DNA of 64,000 nucleotides, from assembly GCF_001184025.1 (NCBI RefSeq), contig NZ_BBYG01000015.1, positions 1 to 64,000 on the forward strand, read 5' to 3'. This document shows positions 8,144 to 16,313 of the stretch, piece after piece. The notes beneath the pieces are model-generated. The model was not told the DNA's origin. It did no database searches and saw only the letters and a list, made by a program, of their open reading frames with translations. How positions within the stretch are numbered: the first letter of the stretch is position 1; each line of letters begins with the position of its first letter. The position numbers were made by a program, and so were the translations under genes. Source of the stretch: Streptomyces maremycinicus. Lineage in GTDB: Bacteria; Actinomycetota; Actinomycetes; Streptomycetales; Streptomycetaceae.

Positions 8144-9136
8144 ATGAAGATGCTGATCAACGTTGCGGAGACCGTGGTCGCGGACGCGCTGCGCGGTATG
8201 GCGGCCGCCCATCCCGAGCTGACCGTCGACGTCGAGAACCGGGTGGTCGTACGGCGGGACGCGCCGGTGGCGGGCAGGGTCGGGCTGGTGTCCGGCGGCG
8301 GCTCGGGGCACGAGCCGCTGCACGGCGGGTTCGTCGGCCCCGGAATGCTTTCGGCGGCCTGCCCGGGTGAGGTGTTCACCTCGCCGGTGCCGGATCAGAT
8401 GCTGCGTGCCGCGGCGGCCGTGAACAGCGGGGCGGGCGTGCTGTTCATCGTCAAGAACTACACGGGCGACGTCCTCAACTTCGACATGGCGGCCGAGCTG
8501 GCCGAGGACGAGGGCATCCAGATAGCGAAGGTGCTGGTCGACGACGATGTCGCCGTCACCGACAGTCTCTACACCGCCGGGCGGCGCGGCACCGGCGCGA
8601 CCCTGTTCGTGGAGAAGATCGCGGGGGCTGCGGCCGAGGAGGGACAGCCCCTGGAGCGGGTCGAGGCGCTCGCCCGGCAGGTGAACGAGAACTCCCGCAG
8701 CTTCGGCGTGGCGCTCAGCGCGTGCACCACACCGGCCAAGGGCAGTCCCACCTTCGATCTGCCGGCCGGTGAGCTGGAGCTGGGCGTCGGCATCCACGGG
8801 GAGCCCGGGCGGGAGCGGCGGGCGATGATGACCTCCGGCGAGATCGCCGATTTCGCGATCCACGCGATCCTCGACGACATGACGCCCCGCAATCCCGTGC
8901 TCCTCCTGGTCAACGGCATGGGCGCGACCCCCCTGCTGGAGCTGTACGGCTTCAACGCCGAGGTGCACCGGCTGCTGGCCCAGCGCGGGGTGCCGGTCGC
9001 CCGTACGCTCGTGGGCAACTACGTGACGTCCCTCGACATGGCCGGCGCCTCGGTGACGCTGTGCCAGGTGGACGAGGAACTGCTGCGGCTGTGGGACGCG
9101 CCGGTGCGGACTCCCGGGCTGCGCTGGGGTGTCTGA
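8144..9136 (+). CDS. dhaK: Dihydroxyacetone kinase subunit DhaK
   Basis: 330 residues, full length. It binds dihydroxyacetone as a hemiaminal. The GGGSGHEP loop is near residue 45 and the substrate-binding His falls at residue 218 (GIHGEPG), the same number as in E. coli DhaK. It works with DhaL (ADP-bearing subunit) and DhaM (phosphoryl donor) to make DHA phosphate in the cytosol. A GGAGG site precedes ATG 8144. It is the first gene of the operon; dhaL follows after 63 bp. Confidence 0.96.
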   Translation: MKMLINVAETVVADALRGMAAAHPELTVDVENRVVVRRDAPVAGRVGLVSGGGSGHEPLHGGFVGPGMLSAACPGEVFTSPVPDQMLRAAAAVNSGAGVLFIVKNYTGDVLNFDMAAELAEDEGIQIAKVLVDDDVAVTDSLYTAGRRGTGATLFVEKIAGAAAEEGQPLERVEALARQVNENSRSFGVALSACTTPAKGSPTFDLPAGELELGVGIHGEPGRERRAMMTSGEIADFAIHAILDDMTPRNPVLLLVNGMGATPLLELYGFNAEVHRLLAQRGVPVARTLVGNYVTSLDMAGASVTLCQVDEELLRLWDAPVRTPGLRWGV

Positions 9137-9199
9137 GGCAGGGGGGAAAGGCGCTCGGGGAAAGGCCTTCGGACCGTACCGACCACGCAAGGAGATCCC

Positions 9200-9829
9200 G
9201 TGCTCGACGCCGATTTCTTCCGCCGTTGGATGACCGCGACCGCCGCGTCCGTCGACCGCGAGGCGGACCGGCTCACGGCCCTCGACTCACCCATCGGGGA
9301 CGCGGACCACGGCAGCAACCTCCGGCGTGGCTTCACCGCGGTGAGCGCGGCGCTGGAGAAGGAGGCACCCGAGACCCCGGGCGCCGTCCTGGTGCTCGCG
9401 GGACGCCAGCTGATCTCGACGGTCGGCGGCGCCTCGGGACCCCTGTACGGGACACTGCTGCGCCGGACCGGGAAGGCTCTCGGGGACGCGGCCGAGGTGG
9501 ACGAGGAGGGGTTCGCCGGGGCGCTGCGCGCCGGGGTGGACGCGGTGATGCAGCTCGGCGGTGCCGCCCCGGGCGACAAGACCATGATCGACGCGCTGGT
9601 GCCGGCCGTGGACGCGCTCCCCGGCGGTTTCGGCGCCGCCCGGGCCGCCGCGGAGCAGGGCGCCGAGGCGACGACCCCGCTCCTGGCCCGCAAGGGCCGG
9701 GCCAGCTATCTCGGCGAACGCAGCATCGGGCATCAGGATCCGGGCGCCACCTCGGCGGCGCTGCTCATCGCCGCCCTCGCCGACACCGGCGCCGAAACCG
9801 ACACCGGCGCCGACACGGGCGGGGAGTGA
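9200..9829 (+). CDS. dhaL: Dihydroxyacetone kinase subunit DhaL
   Basis: 209 residues. It carries the ADP cofactor that shuttles phosphate from DhaM to DHA on DhaK. The SPIGDADHGSN motif (residues about 31-41) supplies the Asp/His metal ligands, and GGASGPLYG near 75 the nucleotide loop. The start is GTG 9200 with a strong AAGGAG site. The tail (DTGAETDTGADTG) is a short Thr/Asp-Gly repeat absent from most homologues. dhaM starts 7 bp after the stop. Confidence 0.95.
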   Translation: MLDADFFRRWMTATAASVDREADRLTALDSPIGDADHGSNLRRGFTAVSAALEKEAPETPGAVLVLAGRQLISTVGGASGPLYGTLLRRTGKALGDAAEVDEEGFAGALRAGVDAVMQLGGAAPGDKTMIDALVPAVDALPGGFGAARAAAEQGAEATTPLLARKGRASYLGERSIGHQDPGATSAALLIAALADTGAETDTGADTGGE

Positions 9830-9836
9830 GGCGTCG

Positions 9837-10247
9837 ATGAGCGACGAGAAACTGGTGGGCATCGTCCTGGTGTCGCACAGCGCGCAGGTCGCGTCATCGG
9901 TGGCCGAGCTGGCGCTTGGCCTGGTGGGCGGCGGTCTGCCCGTACCGGTCGCCGCGGCGGGCGGCACGGAGGGCGGCGGACTGGGCACGAGCGCCGAGCT
10001 GGTCGCCGCCGCTGCCGCCTCGGTGGACCGCGGGGCCGGCGTCGCGGTCCTCGCCGATCTGGGCAGCGCCGTCCTCACGGTGAAGGCTCTGCTCGCGGAG
10101 GGCGACGAACTGCCCGACTCCGCGAAGCTGGTGGACGCCCCGTTCGTCGAGGGCGCGGTGGCCGCGGTGGTGACGGCGGCCACCGGTGCCGACCTGGACG
10201 CCGTGGTGGCGGCGGCCACGGAGGCGTACGGCTACCGGAAGGTCTGA
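9837..10247 (+). CDS. dhaM: PTS-dependent dihydroxyacetone kinase phosphotransferase subunit DhaM (EIIA-Man domain only)
   Basis: 136 residues covering just the EIIA-mannose-type domain. The phospho-acceptor His is residue 14 in LVSHSAQVA, and the LADLGSAVLT segment is typical. Unlike E. coli DhaM it lacks fused HPr and EI domains, so it must receive phosphate from free HPr/EI encoded elsewhere. It is last in the operon, convergent with the chitosanase gene. Confidence 0.94.
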   Translation: MSDEKLVGIVLVSHSAQVASSVAELALGLVGGGLPVPVAAAGGTEGGGLGTSAELVAAAAASVDRGAGVAVLADLGSAVLTVKALLAEGDELPDSAKLVDAPFVEGAVAAVVTAATGADLDAVVAAATEAYGYRKV

Positions 10248-10301
10248 CACGGCTCGGCCCTCGGGTGGGGCGGGGCCGCCGTCGACCGTAGGGCGGTACG
10301 A

Positions 10302-10327
10302 AGGGGCGGCACAGCGGGACCGCCCCT
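10302..10327. terminator. Possible bidirectional terminator after dhaM
   Basis: 8-bp stem AGGGGCGG/CCGCCCCT with a 10-base loop, between the convergent dhaM and chitosanase stop codons. There is no T-run, as is usual in streptomycetes. Confidence 0.4.
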
Positions 10328-10338
10328 CCCCTGCTCGC

Positions 10339-11349
10339 CTACTCGCTCCCGCCGTCCCCTTCGTCCCCGTCGGCCGCCTCGGCTCCGGAGTCGCCCGCCT
10401 CGTCCGACGACGCCTCCTGAGTTCCGCCGTCGCCCGACGACGCCGGGGTTCCGTGCCCCTGGTCATCGCGGTCGTCCCGGTCCGCCGGACTTTCGGCGTC
10501 GGCCGAGGCCGGCTCGTCGAGGCCGCCCGGCGCCCATTCGTCCACCGGCTCCTCCGAGGCCGTCGGCGCCGTCGGAGCCTGCGGCTTCTGCGGTTCCCGG
10601 GGCTTCTGCGGTTCCTGCGGCTTCTCCGACGGGCCGGGCTGTTCCTTCGTGCCGCGCACGAAGAGGCGCGCCAGCCGCTCGCCCACCTCCACCGCCGAGG
10701 CGTGGCTCTCGATGGGCGTGGCCCGGGAGTTCTTGAAGACGATGTACGTGACGCCGGAGGGCGTGCCGCCGCCCCGAGGGTCGGGGCGGATGCCGAGCGC
10801 CTTGGCGGTGGCGTACGACGCCTCCCCGATGATCCCGCTCGGCCCCGTGTCACCGACCACCGCGTACTGCACCCGGTCCCGGTAGACGACGGCCGCGACC
10901 GAACCGCCGCGCACCCCGTGGTCACGGTGGTCCCAGATGCCGCTGACCCCCGGCACCACGATGTAGGGCAGGGTCTCGGCGCTCAGATAGCGGCCGTCGG
11001 ACTGCTGGTAGGCCGTCATGCCGGAGAACAGCGGGTCGGTGCGGCTGTTGCACTCCGGGCCCGGACGGCCGTCGCAGTCGATGTCCATGTCGGCCGTCCA
11101 GAACACCGCCTCGTCGGTGCCGCAGACCGGGATCGTGGCCGGCGCACCTTCGTCGGCGCGGTAGCGGCCGCGCGAGACGGGGGTGCAGTCACGGACCCGG
11201 GACAGCAGGTCGGCGGCGCCGACCGAGCCTTCTTGCCGGGGTGCCGACACCCCGAGGGCGCCCGCGGACGGGAGCGGGGCGGCGGGTGAGGTGGTCGGGG
11301 CCAGCAGGGCAAGGCCGGCCGCGGCCAGCGTCAGCGACTGGACGCGCAC
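10339..11349 (-). CDS. Secreted GH75 chitosanase with long acidic C-terminal tail
   Basis: 336 residues. Signal peptide about 1-28 (ending SPAAP). The GH75 catalytic region runs to about residue 220, with FWTADMDIDCDG carrying the catalytic Asp pair and a later VVGDTGPSGIIGEAS segment. It should hydrolyse chitosan outside the cell. Residues about 225-336 are an unusual low-complexity tail: Pro/Gln/Lys-rich (EKPQEPQKP), then Asp/Glu/Gly/Ser-rich (DGDEGDGGSE). No sortase motif is visible. GTG 11349 is chosen for the signal peptide; GAGAGG lies 9-14 bases upstream. The longer frame upstream is not signal-like. Confidence 0.88.
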   Translation of the reverse strand: MRVQSLTLAAAGLALLAPTTSPAAPLPSAGALGVSAPRQEGSVGAADLLSRVRDCTPVSRGRYRADEGAPATIPVCGTDEAVFWTADMDIDCDGRPGPECNSRTDPLFSGMTAYQQSDGRYLSAETLPYIVVPGVSGIWDHRDHGVRGGSVAAVVYRDRVQYAVVGDTGPSGIIGEASYATAKALGIRPDPRGGGTPSGVTYIVFKNSRATPIESHASAVEVGERLARLFVRGTKEQPGPSEKPQEPQKPREPQKPQAPTAPTASEEPVDEWAPGGLDEPASADAESPADRDDRDDQGHGTPASSGDGGTQEASSDEAGDSGAEAADGDEGDGGSE

Positions 11350-11567
11350 GATACGGAGCCTCTCGTGGGGGCGTTGACGGACACCCGGAACAATCTGGTG
11401 TCGATCACGCCCCGGGGCCAGCCCGAGGGGGCCGTACGGAGCACCAGGAACATCCTCCGGGAGCCCCGCCGTGCGACAGAGGGCCGGGGCCCGGACGCCG
11501 TGTCGGCTCCGGACCCCGGGCCACTTTGCCGGCGCGGGATCAGCGACGACAGCGGTCCGCGCCACCG

Positions 11568-11602
11568 GCCTGAACTCTCGAGTGCTCAGGGTGAGTTCAG
11601 GC
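11568..11602. promoter_or_regulatory. Long inverted repeat in the chitosanase/FN3 divergent region
   Basis: Perfect 10-bp arms GCCTGAACTC and GAGTTCAGGC spaced by 15 bp. The 387-bp gap between the two divergent genes holds this repeat and the palindrome at 11694; I saw no other gene or convincing promoter pair in it. Confidence 0.4.
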
Positions 11603-11693
11603 GTGAGGACCTTCAGCATACGTAACGTCCGGAAGCGGTCGACGCCGGCGGCCCCGTCCGCCCTCTTGATGTGTGCGCATCACCACGTCATAT

Positions 11694-11705
11694 TGGTCCG
11701 GACCA
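11694..11705. promoter_or_regulatory. DasR-like palindrome TGGTCCGGACCA
   Basis: Perfect 12-bp palindrome 32 bp before the FN3 gene start. It matches the DasR responsive element TGGTCTAGACCA except for the central two bases (CG for TA). The location between chitosanase and a candidate polysaccharide-binding protein is suggestive; binding is not shown. Confidence 0.35.
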
Positions 11706-11736
11706 TTGCCGCCGTGCCGGGCCGGGAGGCGACGCC

Positions 11737-12711
11737 GTGCGACGTGTTGTGCTGTGGGTGGTGCGCTGCGGCCTGGTGGCGGCCCTGTGCTGCGGGTGCG
11801 CGGGCGGGGACCGGGACGACGGGCGGGCGCCGGGCGCCCCGACCGGGGTCACCGCGCAGGCCGGGAGCGCGACGAGCGTGCACGTCATGTGGAACGCGGT
11901 CGCCGCCGACCCCGCGGTCAGCGCGTACGAGGTGTACCGCGGTTCCGAGAAGGTCCGGGAGGTGCCCGGCTCCGCGCACATGCTGGACGTCGTCCGTCTC
12001 TCGCCGTCGACCACGTACGTCTTCACGGTGCGGGCCCGCGACGGCGACGGGCGGCTCGGTCCGCACAGCCGGGAGGTGCGGGCCACGACACCGGCGGCCG
12101 CGTCGGCGGACCGCTCACCCCCGACCGCGCCGGGCGCGGTGACCGGCCGGACGGCCGGGAGCCGGGCCGTGCAGCTGTCCTGGACGGCCTCCACGGACGA
12201 CCGCGAGGTGGTGTCCTACGACGTCTACCAGGGCGGCGTGCGGATCCACAGCGTGGGCGGGGGCCAGACGGCGACGGTCGTGACGGGGCTGCGTCCCGGG
12301 GCGAGCTACGCGTTCACCGTCCGGGCCCGGGACGCGGCCGACAACGTCTCGCCCGCCGGGGCGGCGGTGCGCCTGAGCACCGCGCCGGGTGACGACCGGG
12401 GGCCGGGCACCGCGCCGGTCGACTTCCGGGCGAGCGCCCACCTCGACGACGGGTCGTACTACCTCGACCTGTCGTGGGTGCCGCCCCGGGTGGACGGCGT
12501 GGTCACGGAGTACCAGATCCAGCTCGACGGACGGCCGGCCACCTCCCTGGTGTGGGGCGGGACCCCGCCCCTGGGGAGGGCGACGTACAGCTTCTACGTG
12601 GGGCGGGAGGAAGGTGTCGCGCACCGGGTGCGGCTGCGGGCCCGGCTCCCGGACGGCACGTGGGGCGCGTTCTCGGCCGAGCGGACCGTGACGACGGCCG
12701 CACCTCGCTGA
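11737..12711 (+). CDS. Secreted or lipid-anchored fibronectin type III repeat protein
   Basis: 324 residues. The hydrophobic N-terminus (VVLWVVRCGLVAALCCGC) looks like a lipoprotein-type signal, but its Cys-rich end is not a canonical lipobox. Two FN3 domains follow (about 33-120 and 130-215; SYAFTVRARDAADNVSPAG is a typical FN3 strand), then a third diverged beta-sandwich to the end. No catalytic domain, so probably a carbohydrate- or surface-binding partner. GTG 11737 has GGGAGG seven bases upstream, so the ATG at 11671 is rejected. Divergent from the chitosanase. Confidence 0.8.
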   Translation: MRRVVLWVVRCGLVAALCCGCAGGDRDDGRAPGAPTGVTAQAGSATSVHVMWNAVAADPAVSAYEVYRGSEKVREVPGSAHMLDVVRLSPSTTYVFTVRARDGDGRLGPHSREVRATTPAAASADRSPPTAPGAVTGRTAGSRAVQLSWTASTDDREVVSYDVYQGGVRIHSVGGGQTATVVTGLRPGASYAFTVRARDAADNVSPAGAAVRLSTAPGDDRGPGTAPVDFRASAHLDDGSYYLDLSWVPPRVDGVVTEYQIQLDGRPATSLVWGGTPPLGRATYSFYVGREEGVAHRVRLRARLPDGTWGAFSAERTVTTAAPR

Positions 12712-12938
12712 GCGACCGCCCGGCGGCCGGACCACCGGCCGGACCGCCGCTTCCCGGCCACCGGTCGGTACGCGGCTCCGCCTGGGCCGTCCGGAGGAAT
12801 TCGTCACCTGGCCGGTGGCCGTCCGCATGCGGGGCGAGGCCGGGGGGCGTTGGCTGCGCCTGAGGCAGCACGGGCGTACCCGACCTTCGGCGGCGCAAGG
12901 GATGTACCGCCAACCGTGCCGCCGCCGGAGGACATCCG

Positions 12939-13484
12939 ATGCGCACTTCCCGTCTCCTCGTCCGCTCAGGGCTGACCGTGGCAGCCGCCGCCGCGCTGCC
13001 GCTCTCCCTCACCGCCCAGCCTGCCGCGGCCCGGGCCACCGGCATCTCCGTGAGCACGACCGGCTCCACGGTGTCGGTCGTGACCAGCGCCTGCACCCAG
13101 ATCAACGGCAGCTGGGGCACGGCGGCGCTGCTCGGCAGCGCCCAGGCGAGCTTCGCCCAGGGGCGCCAGGTCGCGCTGTCCGGGACGGCGGCCGGCCAGT
13201 CCGCCGCCTGGTCCGGGGTGTCGCCGGGCACGTACACCGTGGTGGTCATGTGCTCCAACGGCAGCACGGCGGGCACCCAGTCGGTGATCGTGTCGGCCCC
13301 GGCCACCCCGAGGGTCACGCCGACCCCCACCGCCTCGCCGTCACGGGGCGTCATGGGCGGCTTCGGCGGCGCGGCCCGTGACTTCGGCCCGGTCGCCATG
13401 GGGGTGGGCGGGGCACTGGTGGGGACGGGCGTGATCGCGGCGGCCTGGTTCCTGCGCCGCCGCTCGAAGCCGTACCGGCTCTAG
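12939..13484 (+). CDS. Small secreted protein with C-terminal membrane anchor
   Basis: 181 residues. Signal peptide about 1-32 (LTAQPAAARA), a Ser/Thr/Gly-rich beta-type domain with two Cys, a Pro/Thr linker (TPTPTASPS) and a C-terminal hydrophobic helix about 150-172 followed by a basic RRRSKP tail. This is the topology of an exported protein held in the membrane. No catalytic motif and no family I can name. ATG 12939 has a GGAGG site. Not obviously in an operon. Confidence 0.8.
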   Translation: MRTSRLLVRSGLTVAAAAALPLSLTAQPAAARATGISVSTTGSTVSVVTSACTQINGSWGTAALLGSAQASFAQGRQVALSGTAAGQSAAWSGVSPGTYTVVVMCSNGSTAGTQSVIVSAPATPRVTPTPTASPSRGVMGGFGGAARDFGPVAMGVGGALVGTGVIAAAWFLRRRSKPYRL

Positions 13485-13550
13485 TACGCACCGGCCGCGG
13501 TCCCCGGCGACTGCGGCCCTCGCCGGTCCCGGCCCGCACCGGCTCCGGTC

Positions 13551-13598
13551 CGTGCCGGTGCCAGGCCGTGCCCGTGCCAGGCCGTGCCGGTGCTAGGC
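13551..13598. repeat. 16-bp tandem repeat (three copies) spanning the padR stop codon
   Basis: Three 16-bp units with consensus CGTGCCGGTGCCAGGC at 13551, 13567 and 13583, each differing by one or two bases, with a partial fourth. The padR stop codon (13593-13595) lies in the third unit, where a T replaces the C seen in the other copies. Confidence 0.8.
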
Positions 13599-14141
13599 CG
13601 TGCCGTCCTCCACGACGGGGAGTTCCTCGACGGCCTGGGTGAGCCACTGGGTCCAGAAGGTCTCCAGCTCGATGCCCGCCCGCAGGACCAGGTGCTGGAG
13701 CCTGGCCTGCGCGCTGTCGTCGCCGGGCGGGAAGTCGCGCTTCTCGATCTCCTCGTACTCGGCCAACTGCCGCCGGTGCAGGTCGAGATGGCGGCGCAGG
13801 TCGGCCTCGAGACCCGCGGTGCCGACGACGGCCGCGGCGCGCAGCCGCAGCAGCATGGCGTCGCGGTGCGGCTTCGGGTCCTGGGCGGCCGCCGTCCACC
13901 GGGCGAGTTCGGCGCGTCCCGCGGGCAGCACCTCGTAGGCCTTCTTCTGCCCGCGGGCCGGCGCCTGCGCCGGCAGGGCCCGGATGTGGCCCGCGGACTC
14001 CAGCTTCCCCAGCTCGCGATAGATCTGCTGGTGCGTGGCCGACCAGAAGTAGCCGATCGACCGGTCGAACCGGCGGGTCAGATCCAGCCCCGACGAGGGC
14101 CTCTCGAGCAGGGCGGTGAGGATCGCGTGCGGGAGTGACAT
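13593..14141 (-). CDS. PadR family transcriptional regulator
   Basis: 182 residues. The N-terminal winged helix (MSLPHAILTALLERPSSG, SATHQQIYRELGKLESAGHI) and C-terminal helical dimerisation domain (about 90-175, VirR/PF10400 type) are standard PadR. It starts 31 bp downstream of fadH on the same strand, so it is probably co-transcribed and may autoregulate the pair through the palindrome at 16242. Ligand unknown. Confidence 0.92.
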   Translation of the reverse strand: MSLPHAILTALLERPSSGLDLTRRFDRSIGYFWSATHQQIYRELGKLESAGHIRALPAQAPARGQKKAYEVLPAGRAELARWTAAAQDPKPHRDAMLLRLRAAAVVGTAGLEADLRRHLDLHRRQLAEYEEIEKRDFPPGDDSAQARLQHLVLRAGIELETFWTQWLTQAVEELPVVEDGTA

Positions 14142-14172
14142 GCGGTCATCCTAGGGAGGCGCCGGCCGGGTC

Positions 14173-16188
14173 CTACAGGGCCGCCGCCAGTTCCGTGCCC
14201 TGCTGGATCGCGCGCTTGGCGTCCAGTTCGGCGGCGACGTCGGCACCGCCGATGAGGTGCGCCTCGACACCGGCGGCGACCAGCGCCTCGTACAGGTCCC
14301 GCCGGGGGTCCTGGCCCGTGCACAGCACGATGGTGTCGACCTCGAGCAGCGTGCTGCGCTCGTCGACGGTGAGGTGCAGTCCGGCGTCGTCGATCCGGTC
14401 GTAACGCACCCCGGGGACCATCGTGACGCCCCGGTGCTTCAGCTCGGTGCGGTGGATCCAGCCGGTGGTCTTGCCGAGGCCGGCGCCGACCTTGCCGGTC
14501 TTGCGCTGGAGGAGGTGGACCGTGCGCGGCGGGGCGGGGCGCTCGGGGGCCGCGAGACCGCCGGGGCCCTGGTAGTCCATGTCCACGCCCCACTGCCGGA
14601 AGTAGGCGGCCGGGTCCTCGCTCGCCTTGTCGCCGCCGTCGGTGAGGAACTCGGCGACGTCGAAGCCGATGCCGCCCGCGCCGAGGATCGCGACGCGGTC
14701 GCCGACGGGCGCGCCGTCGCGCAGCACGTCGAGATAGCCGACGACGCTCGGGTGGTCGACGCCGGGGATGTCGGGCGTGCGGGGGCTGACGCCGGTGGCG
14801 ACGACGACCTCGTCGTAGTCGGCCAGGTCGCCCGCGTCGACACGGGTGTCGAGCCGTACGTCCACGCCGTGCGCGTCGAGCTGGTGGCGGAAGTAGCGCA
14901 GCGTCTCGTCGAACTCCTGCTTGCCGGGGACCTTGCGGGCCACGTTGAGCTGGCCGCCGATCTCGCTCGCGGCGTCGAAGAGGGTGACCTCGTGGCCGCG
15001 TTCGGCGGCGCTCACCGCGCAGGCCAGGCCGGCCGGTCCGGCGCCCACCACCGCGACCCGCTTGCGCAGCCGGGTCGGGGCGAGGACCAGCTCGGTCTCG
15101 TGACAGGCGCGCGGGTTGACAAGGCAGGAGGTGATCTTCCCGCTGAAGGTGTGGTCGAGGCAGGCCTGGTTGCAGCCGATGCAGGTGTTGATGGCCTCGG
15201 GCGTGCCGGCCGCGGCCTTGGCCACGAAGTCGGGGTCGGCGAGCATCGGACGGGCCATCGACACCATGTCCGCGCAGCCGTCGGCGAGCAACTGCTCGGC
15301 GACCTCGGGGGTGTTGATGCGGTTGGTGGTGACGAGCGGCACGGAGACCGCGCCCATGAGCTTCTTCGTCACCCAGGTGTAGGCGCCGCGCGGCACGGAG
15401 GTGGCGATGGTGGGGATGCGCGCCTCGTGCCAGCCGATGCCGGTGTTGATGAGGGTGGCGCCGGCCGCCTCGACGGCCTTCGCGAGGGTGACGACCTCGT
15501 CGAGGGTCGAGCCGCCGGGCACGAGGTCCAGCATGGACAGCCGGTAGATGACGATGAAGTCCTCGCCGACCGCCTCGCGCACCCGGCGCACGATCTCGAG
15601 GGGGAAGCGGGTGCGGTTCTCGTACGAGCCGCCCCACCGGTCCGTGCGCCGGTTGGTCGGGGCGGCGATGAACTCGTTGATGAGGTAGCCCTCGGAGCCC
15701 ATGATCTCGACGCCGTCGTACCCGGCCTGCCGGGCGAGGCGGGCGGCGCGGACGTAGTCGTCGATCGTGCGCTCGACGTCGGCGTCGGTCAGCTCGCGGG
15801 GCGGGAAGGGGCTGATGGGCGCCTGGATCGGGCTGGGGGCGACCAGGTCCCGGTGGTAGGCGTACCGGCCGAAGTGCAGGATCTGCATCGCGATGCGGCC
15901 GCCCTCGCGGTGCACGGCGTCGGTGATCGCCCGGTGCTGCTCGGCCTCCGCCTCCGTGGTGAGCTTGGCGCCGCCCTCGTAGGGGCGGCCCTCGTCGTTG
16001 GGGGCGATGCCGCCGGTGACGATGAGGCCCACTCCCCCGCGCGCCCGGGCGGCGTAGAACGCGGCCATGCGCTCGAAGCCGCGCTCGGCCTCCTCCAGGC
16101 CGACGTGCATCGAGCCCATCAGGACGCGGTTGGGCAGCGTGGTGAAGCCCAGGTCGAGCGGGCTCAGCAGGTGCGGGTAACGGCTCAT
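14173..16188 (-). CDS. fadH: NADPH-dependent 2,4-dienoyl-CoA reductase
   Basis: 671 residues, matching the 672 of E. coli FadH. An N-terminal FMN TIM barrel of the old-yellow-enzyme type (about 1-330) is followed by a [4Fe-4S] cluster site at Cys336, Cys339, Cys343 and Cys355 (CIGCNQAC...SCLV) and FAD/NAD(P) domains (VAVVGAGPAGLACAV near 381; AILGAGGIGFDVAEFL further on). It reduces dienoyl-CoA intermediates in unsaturated fatty-acid beta-oxidation. ATG 16188 has GGAAGG eight bases upstream, but that site abuts an 11-bp leader hairpin. padR follows directly. Confidence 0.95.
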   Translation of the reverse strand: MSRYPHLLSPLDLGFTTLPNRVLMGSMHVGLEEAERGFERMAAFYAARARGGVGLIVTGGIAPNDEGRPYEGGAKLTTEAEAEQHRAITDAVHREGGRIAMQILHFGRYAYHRDLVAPSPIQAPISPFPPRELTDADVERTIDDYVRAARLARQAGYDGVEIMGSEGYLINEFIAAPTNRRTDRWGGSYENRTRFPLEIVRRVREAVGEDFIVIYRLSMLDLVPGGSTLDEVVTLAKAVEAAGATLINTGIGWHEARIPTIATSVPRGAYTWVTKKLMGAVSVPLVTTNRINTPEVAEQLLADGCADMVSMARPMLADPDFVAKAAAGTPEAINTCIGCNQACLDHTFSGKITSCLVNPRACHETELVLAPTRLRKRVAVVGAGPAGLACAVSAAERGHEVTLFDAASEIGGQLNVARKVPGKQEFDETLRYFRHQLDAHGVDVRLDTRVDAGDLADYDEVVVATGVSPRTPDIPGVDHPSVVGYLDVLRDGAPVGDRVAILGAGGIGFDVAEFLTDGGDKASEDPAAYFRQWGVDMDYQGPGGLAAPERPAPPRTVHLLQRKTGKVGAGLGKTTGWIHRTELKHRGVTMVPGVRYDRIDDAGLHLTVDERSTLLEVDTIVLCTGQDPRRDLYEALVAAGVEAHLIGGADVAAELDAKRAIQQGTELAAAL

Positions 16189-16197
16189 GACAGCCTT

Positions 16198-16241
16198 CCG
16201 TGCGCGGTGTCTTCCCTCCAGTTCTAGAGGACCGCGCACGG
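16198..16241 (-). promoter_or_regulatory. Leader hairpin adjoining the fadH Shine-Dalgarno
   Basis: Perfect 11-bp arms CCGTGCGCGGT and ACCGCGCACGG with a 22-base loop, in the 5' untranslated region of fadH. The 3' arm runs into the GGAAGG ribosome site before ATG 16188, so folding could limit translation. Confidence 0.6.
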
Positions 16242-16263
16242 GTTGTGCAACTAGTTGCACAAC
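16242..16263. promoter_or_regulatory. Perfect 22-bp palindrome, fadH operator
   Basis: GTTGTGCAACT followed immediately by its exact reverse complement. Such length and symmetry indicate a dimeric repressor site (PadR, MarR or TetR type). It lies 54 bp upstream of fadH, next to the leader hairpin. Its core ACTAGTTGCACA recurs at 56381 upstream of a MarR gene. Confidence 0.75.
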
Positions 16264-16313
16264 AGCATCGGCATCATGTGCCGCAGGTCACCGCGACGTC
16301 GCCGTACCGGACC

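Noticed and set aside
14257..16227. 656-codon plus-strand open frame opposite fadH
   Set aside because: Antisense shadow; the minus strand carries an unambiguous FadH.
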